Positions 1-11,066 of a DNA stretch of 55,785 nucleotides are shown here, one piece after another. The DNA comes from an uncultured Pelagibacteraceae bacterium. Its GTDB lineage: Bacteria; Pseudomonadota; Alphaproteobacteria; Pelagibacterales; Pelagibacteraceae. The notes below the pieces were generated by a model that saw only the letters and a list, made by a program, of their open reading frames with translations, was not told the origin of the DNA and made no database searches. Made by a program: the position numbers and the translations under genes. Location: NCBI GenBank assembly GCA_902550635.1, contig CACCZY010000004.1:1-55785 (forward strand), read 5' to 3'. Positions within the stretch are counted from its first letter, which is position 1, and each line of letters begins with the position of its first letter.

Positions 1-259
1 CTTTTTCAGTAGCAAGTTTTTTAAATAACAAATTTGTGTTGTTTATTTGATCAAATATTTCTTGCGCTTTTTTCTTTCTTTCTAAATCTTTTTTATCTAG
101 ATCTTTTTTAATTTTTTCGACTTGACTTATATTTTCTTTAGATGCAAACAATGCTTTTTTTTTAGAAAATAAATAATTTCTTGCGAAACCTCTTTTAACA
201 TCAACTATTTGACCAATAGTTCCAATTTTTCTAATATTTTCTAATAAAATAACTTTCAT
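1..259 (-). CDS. rplI: 50S ribosomal protein L9, C-terminus truncated by window edge
   Basis: Reverse-strand translation begins [39 protein letters not shown], the canonical L9 N-terminus; runs off the window start. Confidence 0.93.
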   Translation of the reverse strand, partial: MKVILLENIRKIGTIGQIVDVKRGFARNYLFSKKKALFASKENISQVEKIKKDLDKKDLERKKKAQEIFDQINNTNLLFKKLATEK

Positions 260-265
260 AAAATT

Positions 266-441
266 TTATATTAGTGCCAAGTTTCTAGCTCTTTTAATTG
301 AGATTGATAACTGACGTTGTTTCTTTAAGCTTACCGATGTAATTCTTGAAGCTAATATTTTTCCATTTTCAGAGACATATCTTTTTAATAGTTTAATATT
401 TTTATAATCAATTACTGGAGCACCTTTTCCAGACAAAGGAC
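266..441 (-). CDS. rpsR: 30S ribosomal protein S18, N-terminus missing at a junction
   Basis: Reverse-strand translation [58 protein letters not shown], classic S18 core; homology stops abruptly near 441. Confidence 0.9.
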
Positions 442-1773
442 ATTTTAATTACCAATGAAATATTTGATGAAATAAATACGATTATAAAAAGTTCAAATTT
501 TTTTGATCCAATGCATCAAAAAATATTTTATGCAATAGAAAATTTAATTTACAAAGGAATGTTGGCAAATCCAATTACATTAAAAAACTATTTTGAGAAT
601 GAAAAAGATGAATTAAATATTCCTGAATATTTAGTTAAAATAACAAAATTTTCAACTTCTGAAAGACAGGCAATAGAATATTCAAAAATTATATATGATA
701 TGTTTGTTAGAAGAGAGCTAATTAAAATTTCTGAAAATACAATTGACTCTGCAAAACAAAAAAATCTAGATGTAACTGGTAAAAATATAATTGAAAGTTC
801 AGAAAAACTATTATTTGATTTGGCAGAAAAAGGTTCTTTTAGTTCTTCTTTAGTTAAATTTGATGAAGCAATGAAATATACAATTGAAATGGCTTCAAAT
901 GCATACAAAAACGAAGAAGGAATAGTTGGTGTACCAACCGGACTAAAAGATTTAGACGATAGATTGGGAGGTTTACATAAGTCAGATTTATTAATTATAG
1001 CTGGAAGACCTTCAATGGGTAAAACAGCTCTCGCAACAAATATTGCCTTTTACGCAGCAAAAAAAATACAAGATGATAATAAACAATCTTGTGTAGCTTT
1101 TTTTTCTTTAGAAATGTCATCTGAACAATTATCAACCAGAATTTTAGCTGAACAATCTAAAATAAAGTCAAATGATATTAGAAGAGGTAGAATTTCTGAA
1201 GAGCAATTTGATAAATTTTTAGAAACATCCAAAGACATAGCTGAATTACCTTTATATATTGATGAAACACCAGCAATAAGTATTGCTGCTCTTAGTAATA
1301 GAGCTAGAAGAATAAAAAGATTGCATGGGTTAGACTTAATTGTTGTGGATTATATCCAATTAATGAGAGCTACAAATACTAAAGATGGAAGAGTCCAAGA
1401 AATTTCAGAAATAACACAAGGATTAAAAGCTATTGCTAAAGAATTGGCTGTTCCTGTGGTTGCTTTATCTCAGCTTTCTAGAGCAGTAGAGCAAAGAGAT
1501 GATAAAAAACCTCAGCTGTCTGATTTAAGAGAATCTGGCTCTATAGAACAAGATGCAGATGTAGTAATGTTTGTTTATAGAGAGGCTTATTATTTAGAAA
1601 GAAAAGAACCTCGTCCTGCAACAGTTGAACATGCTGAATGGCAAGCAAAAATGAATGAAGTTTCAAATCTTGCAGAAATAATTATAGGTAAACAAAGACA
1701 TGGACCAACGGGAAATATAATGCTTGAATTTGAAGCAATGTTTACTAAATTTAAGGATATTCAAAATCAATAA
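442..1773 (+). CDS. dnaB: Replicative DNA helicase DnaB, N-terminus missing at a junction
   Basis: Frame is open and DnaB-like upstream of the called ATG ([26 protein letters not shown]...); Walker [48 protein letters not shown] motifs. Confidence 0.95.
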   Translation: MLITNEIFDEINTIIKSSNFFDPMHQKIFYAIENLIYKGMLANPITLKNYFENEKDELNIPEYLVKITKFSTSERQAIEYSKIIYDMFVRRELIKISENTIDSAKQKNLDVTGKNIIESSEKLLFDLAEKGSFSSSLVKFDEAMKYTIEMASNAYKNEEGIVGVPTGLKDLDDRLGGLHKSDLLIIAGRPSMGKTALATNIAFYAAKKIQDDNKQSCVAFFSLEMSSEQLSTRILAEQSKIKSNDIRRGRISEEQFDKFLETSKDIAELPLYIDETPAISIAALSNRARRIKRLHGLDLIVVDYIQLMRATNTKDGRVQEISEITQGLKAIAKELAVPVVALSQLSRAVEQRDDKKPQLSDLRESGSIEQDADVVMFVYREAYYLERKEPRPATVEHAEWQAKMNEVSNLAEIIIGKQRHGPTGNIMLEFEAMFTKFKDIQNQ

Positions 1774-1797
1774 TATAAACTATATAGTTTAGTATTA

Positions 1798-4188
1798 ATG
1801 ATAGCTCATTTATATCAAAACTATGTACTAAAAAATCCTAAATATATTGTTTTAATATTATTAATTTGTTTAGTTAGTTTTGGTTATTTTTCTAAGAATT
1901 TTAGATTAGATGCTTCTTCTGATACCTTGCTTTTAGAAGATGATCCGGATTTAAAATATTTAAGGGAAGTTACAGAAACATATGGCTCTAAAGATTTTTT
2001 AGTTTTAACTTATACTCCTAAAGAAGAAATAACTTCAAAAAAAGTTTTAAATAACTTACTTAGTCTAAAATATAAAATACAAAGTTTAAATTGGGTTCAT
2101 AGTGTTATTACTATTCTTGATATTCCATTATTTAGTAGTACAGATCAGCCAATTAGTGAAAAACTTAAAAAATTTAAAACATTAAAAGATGATGACATTG
2201 ATATAAAAGCAGGTTTTGACGAAATACTAGCTAGTCCAGTTTTTAGAAACTTTGTAGTAAGTGAAGACGGAAAAACAACTGGAATAATAGTTAATTTAAA
2301 GCCAAATCCTAATATAAAAAAATTAAAATTAAAAAATAATACTGAAATTGAAAAATATAAAGATGTCTTAAAAGAACAGAATCATAAAAATATTTTAGAA
2401 ATAAGAGAGGTAATAAAAATTTTTAAAAATGATGCTCAAATATTCTTGGGCGGCATACCAATGATAGCTGATGACATGATCAGTTTTATTAAAAGTGATA
2501 TTGTCTACTTTGGTGTTGGAGTTTTTATATTTATTATTGCAACTCTTTGGTATGTATTTAGATCGTGGATTTGGATTGTTATACCAATAGCAAGTTGTTT
2601 TTTTTCAGTTTTCATAATGATTGGTTTACTTGGTTTGGTTGGTTGGAAAGTTACAGTTATATCTTCAAACTTTATTGCCTTGATGCTTATACTTACTATG
2701 GCAATGAACATTCACTTAAGTACAAGATTGCTGCAGTTAAAAAAAGACAATCCTTCTCTAAATAAATTTGATTTAATTAAAAGTTCAACTTCAAAAATGG
2801 TATGGCCCATTGTTTATACTGTCCTTACAACTATTTGTGCTTTTTTATCTTTAATTTTTAGTGGCATTAAACCAATTATAGACTTTGGTTGGATGATGAC
2901 ATTAGGCTTAACTGTGTCTTTTTTAGTTACATTTTTGTTGCTTCCAACATTGATTAATTTTTTTCCTTTAACAAAAATTGACATTAAAGAAGAAAAATCT
3001 AACATTACAAAATATCTCTCAAATATTAGTATATCAAACAAAAATTTAATAATTTTATTTTCTAGCTTGCTATTAATAATAAGCATATTTGGAATTTCAA
3101 AATTAGAAGTTGAAAATAGTTTTATTAATTATTTTAAGAAAAATACTGAAATTTATAAAGGAATGAAATTAATTGATGAAAAGCTTGGAGGCACAACTCC
3201 ATTAGAAGTAATTATAAATTTTCCTGAAAATAAAGTTGAAAAGGTCGAAGATGATGAATTTGAAGATTGGGGCGATGAAGAGGAAGAAGGAAATGAAAAA
3301 TATTGGTTCACCAAAGATAAAATTGATAGGATTAATTTAGTACATAATTATCTTGAAACTCTTCCAGAAATTGGAAAAGTTCTATCTTTTTCATCATTAC
3401 TAGAAGTTGCAAAAGAATTAAATAATAATAAGGAACTTGGTACTTTAGAAATGGGTGTATTATATAATAAACTTCCAGATTATATCAAATCAGAAATTGT
3501 AGATCCTTATATATCTATTGAAAAAAATCAAGCTAGAATTAATTTAAGAATTAAAGATTCCCAACCAGATTTAAGAAGAAATAATCTAATAAAAAAAATA
3601 AATTATGATTTAAAAACAAAACTAAAATTTGAAGAATCAGAGTTTAAGCTTGCTGGTGTATTAATTTTATTCAACAACCTGCTACAAAGCTTATTTAAGT
3701 CTCAGATTTTAACTTTAGGTTTTGTGATGGCAGGAATATTTATAATGTTCTTTGTACTTTTTAAAAACCTATCTTTATCTTTGATAGGCGTTGCTCCAAA
3801 TTTTATTGCTGCATTTTTTATATTGGGAATTATAGGTTTGATAGGAATACCTCTTGATATGATGACAATTACTATTGCAGCTATAACAATAGGAATTGCA
3901 GTAGATAATAGCATTCACTATATTTATAGATTCAAAGAGGAGTTTCTTTTAAAAAAAAATTACGAAAATACTATAAAATATTGTCATTCAACTGTTGGTG
4001 TTGCTATACTAAATACTTCAATAACAATAGTATTTGGTTTTTCAATTTTAATATTTTCAAACTTCATTCCCACTATATATTTTGGTGTATTCACAGGTAT
4101 TGCAATGTTGCTTGCTTTGCTTTCAGTATTAACACTTCTGCCAGCTTTAATTCTTGTTTTTAAACCATTTAAAACAAACTATGAGTAA
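1798..4188 (+). CDS. RND-superfamily (MMPL-type) exporter
   Basis: 796 aa, two large TM blocks separated by soluble domains; GIAVDNSIHYIYRFKEE motif typical of MMPL/RND exporters. Confidence 0.85.
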   Translation: MIAHLYQNYVLKNPKYIVLILLICLVSFGYFSKNFRLDASSDTLLLEDDPDLKYLREVTETYGSKDFLVLTYTPKEEITSKKVLNNLLSLKYKIQSLNWVHSVITILDIPLFSSTDQPISEKLKKFKTLKDDDIDIKAGFDEILASPVFRNFVVSEDGKTTGIIVNLKPNPNIKKLKLKNNTEIEKYKDVLKEQNHKNILEIREVIKIFKNDAQIFLGGIPMIADDMISFIKSDIVYFGVGVFIFIIATLWYVFRSWIWIVIPIASCFFSVFIMIGLLGLVGWKVTVISSNFIALMLILTMAMNIHLSTRLLQLKKDNPSLNKFDLIKSSTSKMVWPIVYTVLTTICAFLSLIFSGIKPIIDFGWMMTLGLTVSFLVTFLLLPTLINFFPLTKIDIKEEKSNITKYLSNISISNKNLIILFSSLLLIISIFGISKLEVENSFINYFKKNTEIYKGMKLIDEKLGGTTPLEVIINFPENKVEKVEDDEFEDWGDEEEEGNEKYWFTKDKIDRINLVHNYLETLPEIGKVLSFSSLLEVAKELNNNKELGTLEMGVLYNKLPDYIKSEIVDPYISIEKNQARINLRIKDSQPDLRRNNLIKKINYDLKTKLKFEESEFKLAGVLILFNNLLQSLFKSQILTLGFVMAGIFIMFFVLFKNLSLSLIGVAPNFIAAFFILGIIGLIGIPLDMMTITIAAITIGIAVDNSIHYIYRFKEEFLLKKNYENTIKYCHSTVGVAILNTSITIVFGFSILIFSNFIPTIYFGVFTGIAMLLALLSVLTLLPALILVFKPFKTNYE

Positions 4189-4730
4189 TGGAATCTTTAG
4201 TAAAAATATTTAATAATATTTACGGATTTGATTTGTTTTATCTAATTATAACTATTTTATCCTTAATAAAATGTTCAAGAAAAGGTTTTGTCTTAAGTAT
4301 ATTAGCTGCATCAAAATGGTTATTAGCATATGTTCTTACTTTATTTTCATTCCCAAAAATTAAACCTTACGTAAAAGGTATAATCGATAGCGAATATGTA
4401 TTAGATATTGCTCTAGGAATTAGCATATTTATTATTATTATTTTTGTTATTTTATTAATAAATAAAGGAATCAGTAAGGCGATTTCATACTCCGGAATTG
4501 GAAATGTAGATAAGTTTTTTGGTTTTTTTTTCGGCTTTATAAGATCTTACGTGATTGTTGTGTGTATATTTACAACTATAAATATAATTTATAGTCATAA
4601 AAAATGGCCAATTAATTTAAATAAATCTTATACATTCCCTCTAGTTGAAATTGGTAGCAACTACCTTATAAAAGAATTTCCAGACAAAAAGCAATATGAA
4701 AAAACAAAAGATAAAGTTCAAGAATTATAA
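4188..4730 (+). CDS. cvpA: CvpA family membrane protein
   Basis: 180 aa multi-TM protein immediately upstream of and overlapping purF, the conserved cvpA-purF arrangement. Confidence 0.8.
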   Translation: MESLVKIFNNIYGFDLFYLIITILSLIKCSRKGFVLSILAASKWLLAYVLTLFSFPKIKPYVKGIIDSEYVLDIALGISIFIIIIFVILLINKGISKAISYSGIGNVDKFFGFFFGFIRSYVIVVCIFTTINIIYSHKKWPINLNKSYTFPLVEIGSNYLIKEFPDKKQYEKTKDKVQEL

Positions 4731-6165
4731 TCCAAAAATAAAGGAAGAATGTGGAATATTTGGTATTAGTAACACCAAAGATGCCTCAACTTTAGCTGCT
4801 TTAGGTCTGCATGCATTACAACATAGAGGACAAGAAGGTTGTGGAATAGTTTCCTTTGATGGAAAGCATTATCATTCAGAAAAAAGATTTGGTTTGGTTG
4901 GAGATAATTTTAATAAGGAAAAAGTCCTAAAAAAACTTCCAGGAAATTTTGCTATTGGACATAATAGATATAGTACAACTGGTGGAACGACTTTGAGAAA
5001 TGTTCAACCTTTTTTTGCAGACACTAATGCAGGTGGGATAGTTGTTGCCCACAATGGAAATCTTACCAATGCAATTACTTTAAGACAAAAATTAGTTAAA
5101 GATGGGGCTATTTTTTATAGCACCTCTGATACAGAAACTATTGTACAACTTATTGCAAAATCAAAAAGAGAGAAAAAAATTGAGAAAATTATTGATGCAA
5201 TTTTCCAAATACAAGGTGCTTATGCTCTTGTCCTTTTAACGCAAGATACTTTAATAGGAGTAAGAGATCCTTATGGTATAAGACCTTTAGTAATAGGAAA
5301 ATTAAATAACTCATATATATTAGCATCTGAAACTTGCGCATTAGATATTATAGGTGCAAAATTTATTAGAGAAGTTGAGAATGGAGAGATCGTAATTATT
5401 GATAATAATAAATTAAAAAGTATTAAACCTTTCCCTTCAAAAAAACAAAGGCCATGTGTGTTTGAATATATTTATTTTGCAAGACCTGACAGTATATTAA
5501 ATGGTAAGTGTGCATACGAATATAGAAAAAATTTTGGTAAAGAGCTGGCTAAAGAGTCAAGCCTTGATGTAGATTTGGTAGTTCCAGTGCCTGACTCTGG
5601 AAATGCTGCTGCTATCGGTTATAGTCAATATACAGGTAATAATTTCGACTTAGGTTTAATTAGAAATCACTATGTTGGTCGAACTTTTATTGAACCTGTT
5701 CAAAAAATTAGAAGTTTAGGAGTTAAACTTAAATTAAATGCAAATAAATCAACTATTAAAAATAAAAAAATAGTTCTTATTGATGACTCTCTTGTTAGGG
5801 GGACAACATGTTTTAAAATTGTTAAAATGTTATATGATGCTGGAGCCAAGGAAGTTCACGTAAGAATAGCTTCGCCAGAAATAAAGTACCCCGACTTTTA
5901 TGGTATTGATACACCAACAAAAAGTGAACTATTAGCAGCCAACAAAAGTAATAAAGAAATTTGCAAATATATAAATGCAAAATCTTTAAAATTTTTAACA
6001 ATAAATGGGGTTTATAAAGCAATGGGATTTGAAAAAAGAAATCAAAATTATCCTCAACTTACAGACCATTACTTTACTGGGGATTATCCTGTTAAACCAA
6101 TAGACAATCTAGGGGATGATAAAGTTACTCAGCTTTCATTATTAAGCGCAGCTTCAAATAACTAG
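4696..6165 (+). CDS. purF: Amidophosphoribosyltransferase
   Basis: EECGIFGI N-terminal nucleophile region, ALQHRGQEGCGI, GHNRYSTTG, VVPVPDSGNAAAIGY, VLIDDSLVRGTT motifs. Confidence 0.97.
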   Translation: MKKQKIKFKNYNPKIKEECGIFGISNTKDASTLAALGLHALQHRGQEGCGIVSFDGKHYHSEKRFGLVGDNFNKEKVLKKLPGNFAIGHNRYSTTGGTTLRNVQPFFADTNAGGIVVAHNGNLTNAITLRQKLVKDGAIFYSTSDTETIVQLIAKSKREKKIEKIIDAIFQIQGAYALVLLTQDTLIGVRDPYGIRPLVIGKLNNSYILASETCALDIIGAKFIREVENGEIVIIDNNKLKSIKPFPSKKQRPCVFEYIYFARPDSILNGKCAYEYRKNFGKELAKESSLDVDLVVPVPDSGNAAAIGYSQYTGNNFDLGLIRNHYVGRTFIEPVQKIRSLGVKLKLNANKSTIKNKKIVLIDDSLVRGTTCFKIVKMLYDAGAKEVHVRIASPEIKYPDFYGIDTPTKSELLAANKSNKEICKYINAKSLKFLTINGVYKAMGFEKRNQNYPQLTDHYFTGDYPVKPIDNLGDDKVTQLSLLSAASNN

Positions 6166-6169
6166 CTTT

Positions 6170-6724
6170 ATGGAAAAAGTAAAATTCACTCAAATGAAAG
6201 ATGGTACAAAAGATGATTACCTTTTATTAGATAAACATGAAAAAAAATATATTGAAGGAACTGCTGATAGAATAATTAAATTTATGAGTGGGTTAAATGA
6301 TACTTTGGAAGGTTATAAAATAACTAGATTGGAACATTCCTTACAAACTGCAACTCGAGCTTTAAATGATAAAGCTTCTGATGAAATGGTAGTTGCGGCT
6401 CTCTTGCATGATATTGGTGATGAATTAGCACCATTAAATCATTCTGAATATGCTGCGGCAGTTTTAAAACCATATGTTAGTGAAAAAACATGTTGGATAG
6501 TTGAAAAGCACGGAGAATTTCAAATGTATTACTATGCCCATCATTTGGGAGGAAATAGAAACCAAAGAGAAAAATACAAAGGGCACAAGTACTATCAGGA
6601 CACATTAGATTTTTGTGAAAAATGGGACCAAAAATCTTTTGATCCAAATTTTAAATCACTAACTTTAAAAAGTTTCGAGCCTTTGATAAAAAAAATATTT
6701 AGCAGAAAACCTTATTCTAACTAG
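6170..6724 (+). CDS. HD-domain protein (PhnZ/MIOX-like mixed-valent di-iron or phosphohydrolase family)
   Basis: RLEHSLQTATRA, VVAALLHDIGDELAPLNH, EKHGEFQ, KWDQKSFD. Confidence 0.75.
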   Translation: MEKVKFTQMKDGTKDDYLLLDKHEKKYIEGTADRIIKFMSGLNDTLEGYKITRLEHSLQTATRALNDKASDEMVVAALLHDIGDELAPLNHSEYAAAVLKPYVSEKTCWIVEKHGEFQMYYYAHHLGGNRNQREKYKGHKYYQDTLDFCEKWDQKSFDPNFKSLTLKSFEPLIKKIFSRKPYSN

Positions 6725-6733
6725 GTATTACAT

Positions 6734-8677
6734 TTGCCAAACGAATTAAAAAACGAAAAAAGTCCATATTTAAAACAGCACGAAAATAATCCTGTTGATT
6801 GGCTGCCTTGGAAAAAAAACACCTTAGATAAAGCGAAAAAGGAAAGAAAACCAATTTTTTTAAGTGTAGGATATGCAAGTTGTCATTGGTGTCATGTTAT
6901 GGCGCATGAAAGTTTTGAAAACAATGATACTGCAAAAATAATGAACGAAAAATTTATAAATATAAAAGTTGATAGAGAGGAACGCCCTGATCTTGATTCT
7001 ATATTTCAAAAAAGTTTGGGAGTTTTAACAGGTGCACAAGGAGGTTGGCCTCTTTCAATGTTTTTAGATGAAAATGCAGTTCCATTTACAGGAGGAACTT
7101 ATTTTCCTCCAAAAGAGATGCATGGTAGACCAAGCTTCACACAAGTTTTAGAAAATGTTTCTAAAGTTTATTCTGAAAATAGAGAAAAAATAATTGCTCA
7201 AGTTTCACAACTTCAAATGGTGTTTAAAGAATTTAATCGAAAAAATGCAGTACTAAATCAAAATCTAGAACCATATGCCGAAAAAATAATTCAGTATTTT
7301 GATGAAATAAATGGTGGATTTAAAGGTGCTCCAAAGTTTCCTCAGTTTTATGTTTTTGATACTATTTTTTATTTTTATAAAAAAAATAATGACAAAAAAT
7401 TTTTAACACCAGTTGAAAAATTATTAAATAATATTTCCTCTAAAGGTATTTATGATCAGTTAGAAGGAGGAATTGCTAGATATACTGTAGATGAAAAATG
7501 GATTGTACCTCATTTTGAAAAAATGCTTTATGATAATATCCTTTACGTAAATTTACTTAATCAATTTCTCCAAAAAGAAAATTCTGATTATTTAAAAAAT
7601 AAACTTAAACAAACTATAAAATTTATAAATTCTGAATTTGTTTCTGAGAACACTCTTTTAGGTTCAGCATATGATGCTGACAGCGAAGGTATTGAAGGAA
7701 AATATTATATTTGGAAATATGATGAAATAAAAAGTCAATTAAAAAATAAATTTGAAATATTCAATAAAAAATATTTGATAACAAAAGAAGGTAATTTTGA
7801 AGGTTCTAATATTCTAATAGAAAATACAGATAATAAATTCACTGATGAAGAAATTGAAAATTTAAAAGAAGCTGAAAGTTTATTGTTAATTGAAAGAAAA
7901 AAAAGAATTAAACCTTTTTTTGATAATAAAGTTCAAACTGATTTAAATTGCTTTTGGTTATATTCAAACCTCTATTCGTCATTAATTTTAAACGATCAAG
8001 AACTTTACAAAAAAACAATAGATTCAATTGATCATATAAATGACAAACTCAAAAAAAATATTTTTCATTGTTACAATAAAAAAAATGAGGAAATTGATGT
8101 GTTTTTAGAGGACTATGTTTACTATTCTCTATTACTAATCACAATGTACGAAATTAATAATGATAAAGCTTCATTAGATAAATGTGAAAAAAAGATGGAA
8201 GAATGTTGGCAATTATTTTTTAATAAAGAAAACAATTTGTTGCAAAAAAATATTTTAAAATCTAATGATTTATTTGTTCAGCCTATAGATATTGGTGATA
8301 GCAATGTACCAAATGGAAATAGCATTTATTTACTAATCTGTAGCAAATTAAAGAACATTACCAATAATAAATTATGGAATGAAAAATTAGATATTTTAAG
8401 CAAATCTTTTCATTCATATATAAATTATAATTTTTCTCAAATGTTTAGCTATCTTAAAATTTTGGATATTTGTGCAGAAAATATAACTGTTGCTTTACAC
8501 GGAAAAATAAATGAAAAAATTAAAAATGAAATTTTAAAAAAATTTATGGGAAATGTTTCAATAATTTATAAAGATAGTAATGATGAATTTTTTATTGTTA
8601 TTTGTAAAAACCAAACATGTTCAAAAAAATTGAAAGATTTAAACGAAGTTGATGATTATATAAAAAATAATTTATGA
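6734..8677 (+). CDS. Thioredoxin-domain protein, DUF255/YyaL (SPATA20-like) family; TTG start
   Basis: NELKNEKSPYLKQHENNPVDWLPW, SVGYASCHWCHVMAHESF, KVDREERPDLD, GGWPLSMFL, GGTYFPP. Confidence 0.93.
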   Translation: MPNELKNEKSPYLKQHENNPVDWLPWKKNTLDKAKKERKPIFLSVGYASCHWCHVMAHESFENNDTAKIMNEKFINIKVDREERPDLDSIFQKSLGVLTGAQGGWPLSMFLDENAVPFTGGTYFPPKEMHGRPSFTQVLENVSKVYSENREKIIAQVSQLQMVFKEFNRKNAVLNQNLEPYAEKIIQYFDEINGGFKGAPKFPQFYVFDTIFYFYKKNNDKKFLTPVEKLLNNISSKGIYDQLEGGIARYTVDEKWIVPHFEKMLYDNILYVNLLNQFLQKENSDYLKNKLKQTIKFINSEFVSENTLLGSAYDADSEGIEGKYYIWKYDEIKSQLKNKFEIFNKKYLITKEGNFEGSNILIENTDNKFTDEEIENLKEAESLLLIERKKRIKPFFDNKVQTDLNCFWLYSNLYSSLILNDQELYKKTIDSIDHINDKLKKNIFHCYNKKNEEIDVFLEDYVYYSLLLITMYEINNDKASLDKCEKKMEECWQLFFNKENNLLQKNILKSNDLFVQPIDIGDSNVPNGNSIYLLICSKLKNITNNKLWNEKLDILSKSFHSYINYNFSQMFSYLKILDICAENITVALHGKINEKIKNEILKKFMGNVSIIYKDSNDEFFIVICKNQTCSKKLKDLNEVDDYIKNNL

Positions 8678-9540
8678 AATTTAATAACCTATCCAACCAA
8701 CAAAAAGGCTCTTTATTAGCCTTTATTGGTGTAATGTTTATTACTCCAGATTCTTTATTTATAAGATTGGCTAATATTGAAACCTGGGGTATGCTTTTTT
8801 ATAGAGGTGCAATTCCATTCGTTGTTGTTTTATTTGGTCTTTTATTATTTTATAAAAATAACTTTTATAGAGCTTTATTAAAAATTGGATACCCAGGAAT
8901 TTTTTATATAATTAGTTTTTCGATTTGCAATATTACTTTTATAATTTCAATCCAAAATACCAATGTAGCAAATACTTTAATAATGGTTGCTATGGCACCA
9001 ATGCTATCTGCGGTCCTAGGAGCAATATTTTTAAAAGAAGTACCTGATAAAAATACTTGGTTTGCAATATTTATAACTTTTGCAGCTGTTACATATATAT
9101 TTTATGACTCAATTGAGTTAGGAAATTTTTTTGGAGATATCTTTGGTTTCATTACTGCTTTTGGTTTAGCGGTAAATGCTAATCTTGCTAGATATGCCAA
9201 AAATGTAGATCTTGTACCTTCAGCTGTTATAGGTAAACTTTGTGTAGCTATATTTGCATTTTTTTTTGTCGACAATTTTGAATTAGCTGGCAATGATATT
9301 ATAGTTGTGCCATTGATGTGTATAATGTGTGTTGCCTTACCCTTTGTTCTCGTAACAATTGCTCCTCGATTTATTGCCGCTGCAGAAGTTAATCTATTTT
9401 TTCTTCTTGAAACAATAATAGGACCAATCTGGGTATGGCTAGTTATTAAAGAGGCGCCAAGTTTAGAAACTATTTTAGGTGGTTTAGTTATAATAATAAC
9501 TATAGCAATACATTCATTTCTTAAAATCAAAAATTCATAA
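8674..9540 (+). CDS. EamA/DMT family transporter
   Basis: Ten-TM pattern, duplicated EamA halves. Confidence 0.85.
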   Translation: MKFNNLSNQQKGSLLAFIGVMFITPDSLFIRLANIETWGMLFYRGAIPFVVVLFGLLLFYKNNFYRALLKIGYPGIFYIISFSICNITFIISIQNTNVANTLIMVAMAPMLSAVLGAIFLKEVPDKNTWFAIFITFAAVTYIFYDSIELGNFFGDIFGFITAFGLAVNANLARYAKNVDLVPSAVIGKLCVAIFAFFFVDNFELAGNDIIVVPLMCIMCVALPFVLVTIAPRFIAAAEVNLFFLLETIIGPIWVWLVIKEAPSLETILGGLVIIITIAIHSFLKIKNS

Positions 9541-9598
9541 GTCTGACACATTAAAAGCTTGATTTAGTCTAAAATCAGAAATAATAAGCTGTCGATTT

Positions 9599-10954
9599 AT
9601 GAATAAAGTTTTAAAAAATTCTTGGGCTCTCTTCTTGGGAATGGGCTTAATTATGATGGCACATGGTTTTCAAGGATCTTTGTTAGGTGTAAGAGCTGTT
9701 GCAGAAAAATTCAGTTTAGTATCGACGGGTTTTATGATGTCGGGGTATTTTGTTGGATATTTCATAGGTGCGAGAACTGTTCCAAATATAATTTCCGGTG
9801 TAGGTCATATAAGAGTTTTTGCTGCTTTTGCATCTGTTGCTTCATTAGGTATTTTAATTCACTCAATTTTTATAAATCCATACACATGGTTTTTTTTAAG
9901 AATTATAAATGGTTTTTGCATGGTGTGCATGTTTACCATCGCTGAAAGTTGGTTAAACGATAGATCCAGTAATAAAAATAGAGGTAAAGTTTTATCAATT
10001 TATATGATTGTTCTATATGGTGCTATGGGAGTTGGAATGTTTTTTCTTAACTTTAGTAAACCTGAAAATTTTGAACCTTTTATATTAATATCAGTAATTA
10101 TGTCTTCTGCATTAATACCAATTTTACTAACTAAAAGAAAACCTCCAAATTTCAAAAAATTAAAAAGCATGTCATTGAAAGAGCTATATGAATGTTCTCC
10201 TCTAGGAATGGTAGGAGCGGTTTTTTATGGAACAACTCAATCAGCTCTTTTTACTCTTTTAGCTGTATATGCAGCATCAATGAATTTTTCAATTTTTGAA
10301 ATTTCCTTAGTAACTTTTCTTCTATCAATATCTGGTGCAATATCACAATACCCTATTGGAAATCTGTCTGACAGATTTGACCGAAGACTGGTTATTGTTT
10401 ACTCAACTTTTGGAGCAGCTCTGTTTGCATTATTCGCAATTTTTGCTTCATCTACTATTTATTTACCTGGTAATTTAGGAAATAAATTTTGGTTTTATAT
10501 TTTTTTAACACTTTTTTCATTTTGTAGTTTACCTATGTTTTCATTAATTTTAGCGCATACAAATGATTACATAACAAAAGATAAATTTGTTGCAGCAGGC
10601 GCGGGTTTGCAATTTGCATTTGGATTAGGAGCAATTAGTGGTCCATTTTTATGTTCATTACTCATGGGTTTAGTGGGAGCTAATGGATTTTTTATTTTTT
10701 TAATTATTTTTCACTCTTTAATAGGAGTTTTTGGCATTTACAGAATGAAAATACGACCTACTAAAGACAATCCAGACTCTCAATTCGTTCCAGTGCCTCA
10801 AACTATAACTCCAATTGGTATGGAGTTAAACCCAACAACAGAGCATATCGAAGAACCATATACTGAAAAAGTGAAAAAAATGTTGGAAAGAAAAGGAGTA
10901 AGCTATAAGAAAGAAGACGAATCTTTTGAAAAATCAACAAACAAAGAAAAATAA
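9599..10954 (+). CDS. MFS transporter (YcaD-like)
   Basis: 12-TM pattern; PIGNLSDRFDRR loop motif; hydrophilic C-terminal tail. Confidence 0.85.
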   Translation: MNKVLKNSWALFLGMGLIMMAHGFQGSLLGVRAVAEKFSLVSTGFMMSGYFVGYFIGARTVPNIISGVGHIRVFAAFASVASLGILIHSIFINPYTWFFLRIINGFCMVCMFTIAESWLNDRSSNKNRGKVLSIYMIVLYGAMGVGMFFLNFSKPENFEPFILISVIMSSALIPILLTKRKPPNFKKLKSMSLKELYECSPLGMVGAVFYGTTQSALFTLLAVYAASMNFSIFEISLVTFLLSISGAISQYPIGNLSDRFDRRLVIVYSTFGAALFALFAIFASSTIYLPGNLGNKFWFYIFLTLFSFCSLPMFSLILAHTNDYITKDKFVAAGAGLQFAFGLGAISGPFLCSLLMGLVGANGFFIFLIIFHSLIGVFGIYRMKIRPTKDNPDSQFVPVPQTITPIGMELNPTTEHIEEPYTEKVKKMLERKGVSYKKEDESFEKSTNKEK

Positions 10955-11066
10955 AGTAATAACTTCATTTAAGAAAATCGACCTCAGGTTGTGCTGTGTT
11001 TAAAAATAAAATCTAATCTTGCACTTGATCAAATTTAATAATTTTGTTGAAATAGGTTTTTAAAAA

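Noticed and set aside
588-908. Antisense ORF 106 aa inside dnaB
   Set aside because: Shadow of a strongly supported coding frame; no family-like sequence.
9102-9551. 149-aa antisense ORF opposite the EamA gene
   Set aside because: Low-complexity shadow ORF; the plus-strand transporter is clear.
9541-9598. Weak AGCTT...AAGCT hairpin between EamA and MFS genes
   Set aside because: Short interrupted stem, no clear U-tract; expected by chance in AT-rich DNA.
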